From assembly GCF_004402535.1 (NCBI RefSeq), contig NZ_SOEY01000019.1, forward strand, positions 78,446 to 142,445: DNA of 64,000 bases, read 5' to 3'. Below the pieces are notes generated by a model. It was not told the origin of the DNA and did no database searches. It saw nothing but the letters and a program-made list of their open reading frames with translations. Positions 54,481 through 62,098 of the stretch are shown here, in pieces (position 1 is the stretch's first letter; every line of letters starts with the position of its first letter). Source of the stretch: Cryobacterium glaciale (GTDB lineage: Bacteria; Actinomycetota; Actinomycetes; Actinomycetales; Microbacteriaceae). The position numbers were made by a program, and so were the translations under genes.

Positions 54481-55838
54481 GCAGCTACACCGTCATCAAT
54501 CCGGCCGATGAATCGATCGGTGAGACCGTCGAGCACCTGGGCCGGGACGAAACCGACGAAGCGATCGCCCGCGCCGTCCTGGCCCAGAAGGTGTGGGCCG
54601 ATGTAGCGCCCGCCGAAAAGGCCCGTGTCTTACGGCGATTCGCCGAGGCCGTTGACGCGGATCGGGAAAACCTGGCCGGAATCGAGGTGCGAAACTCGGG
54701 GCATCCGATCACGCAGGCGCGCTGGGAAGCCGGGCACGTACGTGACGTGCTCGACTATTACTCGGCAGCTCCCGAGCGCATGTTCGGGCAGCAGATCCCG
54801 GTCGCGGGCGGTATCGATCTCACCTTTCACGAGCCCCTCGGCGTTGTCGGCGTGATCACCCCGTGGAACTTTCCGATGACGATCGGCGCCTGGGGGTTCG
54901 CGCCGGCTCTCGCTGCCGGTAACGCCGTGGTTCTGAAGCCGGCGGAATGGACGCCGCTGTCGAGCATCCGTTTGGGAGAACTCGCCCTTGAGGCTGGGCT
55001 GCCGGAGGGACTGTTCCAGGTGCTGCCGGGGCGTGGTTCGGTCGTAGGTACCCGGTTTGTGACGCACCCCGACGTCCGCAAGGTCGTGTTCACGGGCTCG
55101 ACCGCTGTCGGCAAGCAGATCATGGCCGGCTGCGCCGACCAGGTCAAGCGGGTGACACTCGAACTGGGCGGTAAGAGCGCCAACATTGTCTTCGCCGACG
55201 CCGACCTGGAACGCGCTGCCGCTGCAGCGCCGTCTGGCGTGTTCGAGAACGCGGGCCAGGATTGCTGCGCTCGAAGTCGCATTCTGGTGCAGGCCAGCGT
55301 GTTCGATCGGTTCATGGAGCTGCTCGAACCGGCCGTCGCCGCGGTGCGGGTCGGCGATCCGACCGACCCAGCCACCGAGATGGGGCCCCTGGTCTCCCGG
55401 CAGCATCACGCTGCCGTGTCGGCGTATCTGCCCGCAGATGCACCGGTCGCGTTTCGCGGGAGCGCTCCGACCGGTGCGGGGTTTTGGATCGCCCCGACCG
55501 TGCTCACGCCCGCCAGCCGTATCGACCGCTGCGTGACCGAGGAGATCTTCGGCCCGATCGTGACCGTGCTGCCCTTCGACGATGAGGCCGATGCCGTGCA
55601 GCTCGCCAACGACACCGACTACGGGTTGTCCGGCTCGATCTGGACCAGGGACGTCGGCCGGGCTATTCGCGTGGCCCGCGGCGTCGAGTCGGGCAATCTG
55701 TCGGTCAATTCGCACTCGTCGGTGCGCTACTCGACCCCTTTCGGCGGGTTCAAGCAGTCCGGACTCGGACGGGAATTGGGACCGGATGCCCCGCTGCATT
55801 TCACCGAGACCAAGAACGTTTTCATCGCGGTTGACTAG
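54477..55838 (+). CDS. aldehyde dehydrogenase family protein
   Basis: 453 residues. [31 protein letters not shown] (cofactor region), [10 protein letters not shown] (general-base Glu), and [13 protein letters not shown] with the catalytic Cys. Best fit is PuuC/gamma-glutamyl-aminoaldehyde or betaine-aldehyde-type dehydrogenase. In context it would oxidise the gamma-glutamylated aldehyde. ATG overlaps the hydrolase stop; AGAGG upstream. The longer frame from 54330 is antisense noise from the hydrolase. Confidence 0.9.
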   Translation: MSSYTVINPADESIGETVEHLGRDETDEAIARAVLAQKVWADVAPAEKARVLRRFAEAVDADRENLAGIEVRNSGHPITQARWEAGHVRDVLDYYSAAPERMFGQQIPVAGGIDLTFHEPLGVVGVITPWNFPMTIGAWGFAPALAAGNAVVLKPAEWTPLSSIRLGELALEAGLPEGLFQVLPGRGSVVGTRFVTHPDVRKVVFTGSTAVGKQIMAGCADQVKRVTLELGGKSANIVFADADLERAAAAAPSGVFENAGQDCCARSRILVQASVFDRFMELLEPAVAAVRVGDPTDPATEMGPLVSRQHHAAVSAYLPADAPVAFRGSAPTGAGFWIAPTVLTPASRIDRCVTEEIFGPIVTVLPFDDEADAVQLANDTDYGLSGSIWTRDVGRAIRVARGVESGNLSVNSHSSVRYSTPFGGFKQSGLGRELGPDAPLHFTETKNVFIAVD

Positions 55839-55859
55839 TCCCACATTGAAGGAGAACCT

Positions 55860-56648
55860 GTGAGCATCACTCCCATCGACCTGACCCAGCGCCTGGCCGG
55901 CAAGGTCGCCGTCATCACCGGCGGGGCCAGCGGTATCGGCCTGGCTACCGCCAAACGGTTCAAAGCCGAAGGAGCCACGGTCGTCATCGGTGACCTCGAC
56001 GACAAGGCCGGCCAGGCGGCCGCAGTGCTGGTGGGCGGTCTCTTCGTCAAGGTCGACGTCACCGATCAGGACCAGGTGGATCACCTCTTCGACACCGCAT
56101 TCGAGACCTATGGATCGGTGGACGTAGCCTTCAACAACGCGGGGATTTCTCCGCCGGATGACGACTCCATCGAGACGACCGAACTCCCCGCCTGGCAGAA
56201 GGTGCAGGACGTCAACCTCAAATCGGTGTACCTGTGCTGCCGCGCGGCCCTGCGCCATATGGTTCGACAGGGCAGCGGATCGATCATCAACACGGCCAGT
56301 TTCGTCGCCGTACTGGGCTCAGCGACCAGCCAGATCTCCTACACCGCGTCGAAGGGCGGAGTACTCGCGATGAGCCGGGAACTGGGCGTGCAGTTCGCCC
56401 GCCAGGGCATTCGGGTGAACGCACTCTGCCCGGGGCCGGTCCAAACGCCCCTGCTGCAGGAACTGTTTGCGAAGGATCCCGAGCGCGCGGCTCGGCGACT
56501 GGTGCACATTCCCGTCGGTCGCTTCGCCGAACCCGAGGAACTCGCTGCGGCCGTTGCTTTTCTGGCCAGTGACGACTCCTCTTTCATGACCGGCTCCACC
56601 TTTCTGGTGGACGGTGGCATCAGCTCGGCCTATGTCACGCCAGAATAG
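55860..56648 (+). CDS. short-chain dehydrogenase/reductase
   Basis: 262 residues: VAVITGGASGIGLA (cofactor Gly motif), NNAGIS, the Ser-Tyr-Lys triad at TASF and YTASK, and an LVDGG tail typical of classical SDRs. NAD preference is suggested by the Asp after the second strand (VVIGDLDD). It could oxidise the alcohol of a gamma-glutamylated amino alcohol. GTG start after AAGGAG. Confidence 0.88.
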   Translation: MSITPIDLTQRLAGKVAVITGGASGIGLATAKRFKAEGATVVIGDLDDKAGQAAAVLVGGLFVKVDVTDQDQVDHLFDTAFETYGSVDVAFNNAGISPPDDDSIETTELPAWQKVQDVNLKSVYLCCRAALRHMVRQGSGSIINTASFVAVLGSATSQISYTASKGGVLAMSRELGVQFARQGIRVNALCPGPVQTPLLQELFAKDPERAARRLVHIPVGRFAEPEELAAAVAFLASDDSSFMTGSTFLVDGGISSAYVTPE

Positions 56649-57396
56649 TGTTCCCCCACCGACGGCAGGGCTGAGCAGCGATCTGCTGCTGGGCCCGGTC
56701 TCGGGGACCAACACGTTCGAAGAGACGGTTCAACGGCTGCTGCAGACGGTGCGGCTGGGTCTGATCGCGCCGGGCGAGCGGCTGCCGGCTGAACGGGACC
56801 TTGCTGCGCAGTTGGGCGTCAGTCGCGACACGCTGCGAGAGGCGATCGGGTCGCTCGCCGGGGCCGGCTACCTGATTTCCAGGCGTGGGCGATATGGCGG
56901 AACCTTCGTCAGCGACGTGCTGCCCTCGCCGCCGGTGGTGGCGGCGGAAACCCCGGCCGGTGCCCCGCACCCGTCGATCACCGCCGAGGAGATCGATGAT
57001 GTGCTCACCCTTCGGGACATTCTCGAGGTCGGAGCCGCGCGCACCGCCGCCGGCCGGGTGCTGTCCCCGCCGGAGCGTGAGTTGCTGTGGTCGAGCCTCG
57101 TGGCGGCCGCAGACGCCGGCGCCGACGAGTACCGCCGCGTCGATTCCCGCCTGCACCTCTATATCGGAGAGTTGGCCGGCTCCCCCTCGCTCGTGCCGCT
57201 CCTCGCCGACGTGCGCATGCGGCTCAACGAATTGCTCGATGCCATTCCCCTGCTGATGCCCAACATCGCCCATTCCAATAAGCAGCATGAACAGATCGTC
57301 ATCGCGATTCTCACCGGTCGACCGGCTGCCGCAGCCGAGGCCATGCGGGAGCACCTGGGCGGTACCGCCCTGCTCCTGCGCGGCTTTCTCGAATAG
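56632..57396 (+). CDS. GntR/FadR family regulator of the amine locus
   Basis: About 254 residues. Winged helix-turn-helix: ERLPAERDLAAQLGVSRDTLREAIGSL, then LISRRGRYGGTFV. The C-terminal FCD all-helical domain has the metal-binding Asp/His set (LRDILEVGAA, DSRLHLYIGE, HSNKQHEQIV). It is the last gene of the amine operon and probably represses it in response to a substrate. Start uncertain: GTG 56614 (GGTGG upstream) or ATG 56632, both inside the SDR gene. Confidence 0.85.
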   Translation: MSRQNSVPPPTAGLSSDLLLGPVSGTNTFEETVQRLLQTVRLGLIAPGERLPAERDLAAQLGVSRDTLREAIGSLAGAGYLISRRGRYGGTFVSDVLPSPPVVAAETPAGAPHPSITAEEIDDVLTLRDILEVGAARTAAGRVLSPPERELLWSSLVAAADAGADEYRRVDSRLHLYIGELAGSPSLVPLLADVRMRLNELLDAIPLLMPNIAHSNKQHEQIVIAILTGRPAAAAEAMREHLGGTALLLRGFLE

Positions 57397-57471
57397 GCCG
57401 GGGCTGAGCGGGCGAATCTCGAGGGCGCGAGCCGCGACATCCGCTCGCCGCGCCACTCACCGATCAGTGCC

Positions 57472-58899
57472 TCAGCCGATCAGTGCCTCGACCGGGCCTC
57501 GCACGAAGAACAGCACGAAACCGACCGCGACGACCCAGAGCAGCGGACTGATCTCGCGGCCCCTGCCTGACAGGCTGCGCACGAGCACCCAGCTGATGAA
57601 CCCGGCGCCGATGCCATTGGCGATCGAGTAGGTCAGCGGCATGACGATGATGGTCAGGAAGATCGGCAGCGTGCTGGAGAATTCGGTGAAATCGAGGTGG
57701 CGAATCTGCGACACCATGAGCGCTCCGACGATCACGAGCGCGGCGGCAGCCACTTCGAGCGGCACGATCTGGGTCAGCGGGGTGAAGAACATGGCGGCCA
57801 GAAAGAGGATGCCGGTGATCACGTTGGCGGCGCCGGTGCGGGCGCCCTCACCGATTCCGGCCCCCGATTCGATGAATACGGTGTTCGAGGATGCACTCGT
57901 CGCACCGCCGGCGACGGCGCCGATGCCCTCCACGATCAGGGCCGATTTCAGTCGCGGAAACTTGCCGTCCTTGTCCGCGAGGCCGGCCTCACTGGCCAGG
58001 CCGGTCATCGTGCCCATGGCGTCGAAGAAGTTCGTGAAGACCAGGGTGAAGACGAGCATGACGGCGGCGAGCATACCGATGCGCTCGAACGCACCGAAGG
58101 AGACCTGGCCGATCAGGCCGAGGTCGGGCAGAGCCACCACGCTCGTGGGCAGCACCGGGGCGTTCAGATTCCAGCCGGCCGGGTTGGTGCCGAGCGAGGG
58201 GCCGACCTTGAAAATGGCTTCGAGGATGACGGCGATGACGGTGGTCGCGACGATGCCGATCAGCAGCGCGGCCTTGACCTTGCGAGCCAGGAGCACGCCG
58301 ATGACGATGAGCCCGATGACGAAGACCGCGGTCGGCAGGGTGGCGATCGAGCCGGCATCGCCGAGCTGCACCGGCGGCGAGTTCGCGCCGCTAGCCCGCA
58401 CGAAGCCGGAGTCGACGAGGCCGATGAACGCGATGAACAGGCCGATACCGACGGTGATGGCTATTTTCAGCTGGCGCGGGATGGCGTTGAAGATGAGTTC
58501 GCGCAGACCGGTCGAAGCGAGCAGCACGATGATGAGGCCGTTGATGACGACGAGGCCCATCGCTTCAGCCCAGGTGACCTGGCCGACGACGCTCACGGCG
58601 AGGAACGAGTTGATGCCCAGCCCGGCGGCGAAGCCATAGGGCAGGCGGGCGATGACGCCGAACAGAATCGTCATGACGCCGGCGGTCAGCGCGGTGACGG
58701 CGGCAACCTGTTCGTTGGGCAGCCAGCCGCCCTCCACGTCGACGGCGGCCTGGTCGGCGCTGAACCCGCCGAGGATCAGCGGGTTGAGAATGACGATGTA
58801 GGCCATCGTGACAAAGGTGACCACTCCGCCGCGAAATTCTCGGGACCAGGTGGAGCCGCGGCTGGTGATCTCGAAGTACGAGTCGACGCGGGCTTTCAA
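57472..58899 (-). CDS. NCS2 family purine permease (AzgA-like)
   Basis: 475 residues from the TTG at 58899, about 14 helices. FVTMAYIVILNPLIL, GFAAGLGINSFLA, ANVITGILFLAAMFFTPL and SSNTVFIESGAGIGEGARTG are typical of adenine/guanine/hypoxanthine symporters. The coding pattern continues 5' beyond the TTG for about 19 codons, where GGGAG lies 6 bases before an ATC codon at 58956; this looks like a lost ATG or a rare ATC start. The TTG itself has no ribosome site. Confidence 0.87.
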   Translation of the reverse strand: MKARVDSYFEITSRGSTWSREFRGGVVTFVTMAYIVILNPLILGGFSADQAAVDVEGGWLPNEQVAAVTALTAGVMTILFGVIARLPYGFAAGLGINSFLAVSVVGQVTWAEAMGLVVINGLIIVLLASTGLRELIFNAIPRQLKIAITVGIGLFIAFIGLVDSGFVRASGANSPPVQLGDAGSIATLPTAVFVIGLIVIGVLLARKVKAALLIGIVATTVIAVILEAIFKVGPSLGTNPAGWNLNAPVLPTSVVALPDLGLIGQVSFGAFERIGMLAAVMLVFTLVFTNFFDAMGTMTGLASEAGLADKDGKFPRLKSALIVEGIGAVAGGATSASSNTVFIESGAGIGEGARTGAANVITGILFLAAMFFTPLTQIVPLEVAAAALVIVGALMVSQIRHLDFTEFSSTLPIFLTIIVMPLTYSIANGIGAGFISWVLVRSLSGRGREISPLLWVVAVGFVLFFVRGPVEALIG

Positions 58900-59016
58900 G
58901 CCACGTGCTGCCGGCTGCGGCGAGGCCGCTTGAGTAGGTGTTACGGTGCTGCTGATGGTGTGCTCCCGGTGCCGTGGCGTTCAACGCAAGCTTCCAGTCT
59001 ACGACCGCACCGCTTC

Positions 59017-60582
59017 TCACACGTGCGGCACGAAACGTCCCCAGGCCAGGCGTCGTTCCCGATGAGGGTCGGCTTCCACGTGGTCGCTTTGGTCGATGAT
59101 GAGCGTCTCGCGGGTGGTCTCGTCGTACCGCGGCCACGTGGCCGATGGCATGCCGCCGGCGACGAAGCCGAGCCACCAACCCTGCATCCGGGTGCCGATG
59201 TTTTGAAAGGCGCGCCGTCCGCCGAGCGCTGTCATGCCGCGGCCGAACCAGCCGTCGAGCCGGTCGAACAGAGGAAACAATTCGAGGCCGTGGGTGGCGT
59301 CCAGGCCCATCAGCCGCAGCAGCCGCGGCGCGGCATCGAAGCGGTAGAAGTACACCGGGGCGTAGCGGGAATGACGTTCACCGACCTTCACGCTTGGGTA
59401 CCAGAAGGAGTAATCACCGCCGAAATCGAGCGCGGCCCGCAGCGCCGGAATTCCCGGATACTGCGCTTTGAGGGCTTTTTTCGCCTTCTTCTTGGTGTTC
59501 TTGAAAATGGCGCGGATCCGCGGGGGCGTCGTGGCGAGGATGTCGATGCGCCCGCTGAACAGTGAGCCCTCCCGCGCGTTGGTACCGATGATCAGCGGGA
59601 TGCGCGCGGCCCGGCCGTCCCGAAAGGCATCGAGCGGCCGCTCGGGCAGAAAAACACCGTCGATGACCGGGCAGAGCGGAATCGTGCCCGGGTCCTGGTC
59701 GGGCGTGCGCATGGTCAGCGCCGTCGTCGCTGCGGCGAGCCTGACCGGGTCGGTCGTGAGCAGCAGACGGGCCGCGTCGGCGTCACTGTACGGGCCGGGG
59801 CCGTCGTTGAGGCTGTCGACGAACTCGCCCGCCCAACGCGCGGTGAGGTCACTCGGATAGACCGCGTTGGGCGGTGCGCTCTGCGCGATCGCCCGCTGGA
59901 ACAGGCCGGCCGCGCTCGGCACGGTCATCAGGGTGGTGACCGCGTTGCCGCCGGCTGACTCACCGAACAGGGTGACGGCATCCGGGTCACCGCCGAAGGC
60001 GCGAATGTTGTCGCGCACCCATTGCAAGGCGGCGACCTGGTCGCGCAGCCCCAGATTGCTCTCGAACGGATGCTCCGGCGTGGCATATCGGGAAAAGTCC
60101 AGGTAGCCGAGGGCCCCCAGTCGGTAGTTGAGGCTGACGTAGACGATGCCGCCCCGCCGCACGAGCCCCTCGCCCTGGCGTGGAACCTCGCGGCTGGAGC
60201 CGACGCTGTAGGCACCGCCGTGGATGAATACCATCACCGGGCGGAGGGCATCCTGTAGCTGCGCGCCAGCGCGCATCCGCTCGTCAGGGGTGATCACGTT
60301 GAGGTTGAGGCAGTCTTCCCCCTGCGGAATGCGCGGGTGAGCTCCACGAAACTGGCCCTTATGACTCTGCGGAGCGATCGGGCCCCACTCACTCGCATCA
60401 CGCACCCCGCTCCACGCGGTCGCCGGCTGCGGCGCACGAAAACGCCGATCGCCAACCGGAGCGGCCGCATAGGGGATGCCCCGCCAGACGAGTACGCCGC
60501 GCTCGCGCACCCCGCGCAGCAGTCCGGTGGACACGCGCACCTCGAGACCCGCCTCGGTGGTGGGATCAGCGAGTTGACTCAT
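59017..60582 (-). CDS. type B carboxylesterase
   Basis: 521 residues of the alpha/beta hydrolase COesterase family: FRGIPYA-like WRGIPYAAAPVGDRRF, EDCLNLNV, the oxyanion loop VFIHGGAYSVGS, and LFGESAGGNAV with the nucleophile Ser; the His is expected in DATHGLELF. No signal peptide, so intracellular. It lies between two permease genes without clear linkage; the substrate is unknown. Confidence 0.88.
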   Translation of the reverse strand: MSQLADPTTEAGLEVRVSTGLLRGVRERGVLVWRGIPYAAAPVGDRRFRAPQPATAWSGVRDASEWGPIAPQSHKGQFRGAHPRIPQGEDCLNLNVITPDERMRAGAQLQDALRPVMVFIHGGAYSVGSSREVPRQGEGLVRRGGIVYVSLNYRLGALGYLDFSRYATPEHPFESNLGLRDQVAALQWVRDNIRAFGGDPDAVTLFGESAGGNAVTTLMTVPSAAGLFQRAIAQSAPPNAVYPSDLTARWAGEFVDSLNDGPGPYSDADAARLLLTTDPVRLAAATTALTMRTPDQDPGTIPLCPVIDGVFLPERPLDAFRDGRAARIPLIIGTNAREGSLFSGRIDILATTPPRIRAIFKNTKKKAKKALKAQYPGIPALRAALDFGGDYSFWYPSVKVGERHSRYAPVYFYRFDAAPRLLRLMGLDATHGLELFPLFDRLDGWFGRGMTALGGRRAFQNIGTRMQGWWLGFVAGGMPSATWPRYDETTRETLIIDQSDHVEADPHRERRLAWGRFVPHV

Positions 60583-60701
60583 GAGCCCGAGTCTATTCCG
60601 CCAGACTGTACAAGCGGTGCTGCACGAGCCTGCCTGCTCGGCACGCTGTCAGCGGCGACTACGCTCGAATCAGATAACGCAACAGAGGAAACGAGAACGA
60701 C

Positions 60702-61979
60702 ATGGCACTGCCCTGGACCCTGCACGGCGATGGAAAAACGGTCGGGGCGCAGGAGGTCGTCGGTCCTGGCGAACGATTGAGCTGGCCGCTGACCATCGGA
60801 ATCGGCTCCCAGCACGTCGTCGCCATGTTCGGCGCGACGTTTCTGGTACCGCTGCTCACCGACTTTCCGCCGAGCACGACCCTGCTGTTCTCCGGCGTCG
60901 GAACCCTGCTGTTTCTGCTGATCACCGGCAATAAGCTGCCGAGCTATCTTGGCTCGTCGTTCGCGTTCATCGCGCCGATCACCGCGGCAACGACCTCGGC
61001 CGGTATGGGCAGCGCCCTGTTCGGCATCCTGGCCGTCGGCGTGCTGCTCGCCCTGGTCGGCGTCATCGTGCAGCTCACCGGTACCGGCTGGATCGACCGG
61101 CTCATGCCGCCGATCGTATCGGGTGCCATCGTCGCCCTGATCGGCTTCAACCTTGCCCCGGTAGCCAAGGCCAACTTCGAGAAGGCACCACTCACGGCGC
61201 TCATCACACTCGTCGCCGTGATTTTGTGCACCATGCTGTTTCGCGGCATCCTCGGCCGGCTGTCGATTTTTCTCGGTGTGGTCGCGGGCTATATCGCGGC
61301 GGTCTTCTTCGGCGAGGTCGACTTCAGCCGGGTTGCCGAAGCCGCCTGGATCGGCCTGCCACCGTTCACCGCACCGGCCAACCCGTTTGAGAATCCGGCC
61401 GCAGTCTTCGGCGTGCTGCCTGCTTTTCTGCCGGTCGTGCTCGTGCTCATCGCCGAGAACGTCGGCCACATCAAGGGTGTAGCCCAGATGACGGATGCGA
61501 AGGTGAACCGACTCACCGGACGGGCCCTGCTCGCCGATGGCCTGGCCACCATGCTCGCCGGCTTCGGCGGCGGCAGCGGAACAACGACCTACGGCGAGAA
61601 CATCGGTGTCATGGCGGCGACGCGCATCTATTCCACGGCGGCCTACTGGGTCGCCGGGATCGTCGCTATCCTGCTCGGTCTGTCCCCCAAGGTCGGTGCG
61701 ATCATCTTCACGATCCCCGATGGTGTGCTCGGCGGCGTCACCACAGCGCTCTATGGGCTGATCGGTGTCATCGGCGTCAAGATCTGGCTCGACAACAAGG
61801 TCGACTTCTCGAAGCCGGTGAACCAGTTCACGGCCGCGACCGCGCTGGTCATCGGCATCGCCGACTTCACGCTCAATGCCGGAACGTTGAGCTTTAACGG
61901 CATCGCCCTCGGAACGGTCGCGGCCATCGCGATCTACCACCTGATGACCTGGCTAGGCCGCATCCGCAGGACCGCCTGA
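60702..61979 (+). CDS. uracil/xanthine permease (NCS2, UraA type)
   Basis: 425 residues, about 14 helices. SQHVVAMFGATFLVPLL, LLFLLITGNKLPSYLGSSFAFI and the signature GFGGGSGTTTYGENIGVMAATRIYS with its conserved Glu identify a UraA-like proton/uracil symporter. A GAGG site lies somewhat far upstream. Divergent from the carboxylesterase. Confidence 0.9.
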   Translation: MALPWTLHGDGKTVGAQEVVGPGERLSWPLTIGIGSQHVVAMFGATFLVPLLTDFPPSTTLLFSGVGTLLFLLITGNKLPSYLGSSFAFIAPITAATTSAGMGSALFGILAVGVLLALVGVIVQLTGTGWIDRLMPPIVSGAIVALIGFNLAPVAKANFEKAPLTALITLVAVILCTMLFRGILGRLSIFLGVVAGYIAAVFFGEVDFSRVAEAAWIGLPPFTAPANPFENPAAVFGVLPAFLPVVLVLIAENVGHIKGVAQMTDAKVNRLTGRALLADGLATMLAGFGGGSGTTTYGENIGVMAATRIYSTAAYWVAGIVAILLGLSPKVGAIIFTIPDGVLGGVTTALYGLIGVIGVKIWLDNKVDFSKPVNQFTAATALVIGIADFTLNAGTLSFNGIALGTVAAIAIYHLMTWLGRIRRTA

Positions 61980-62098
61980 CCCGCTCACTAAGCGGATGAC
62001 CGCACCCCATTTGGCTCCATGCTACGCCGCTTACCGTAACGCGCACCCGCATCGGGGCGCTCAAACAGGAACCTGCGCGAACAGCGGAACGGTTCCGT

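Noticed and set aside
57465..57500. Short direct repeat GATCAGTGCCTC at the end of the purine permease gene
   Set aside because: Two 12-base copies only, partly coding; too little to interpret.
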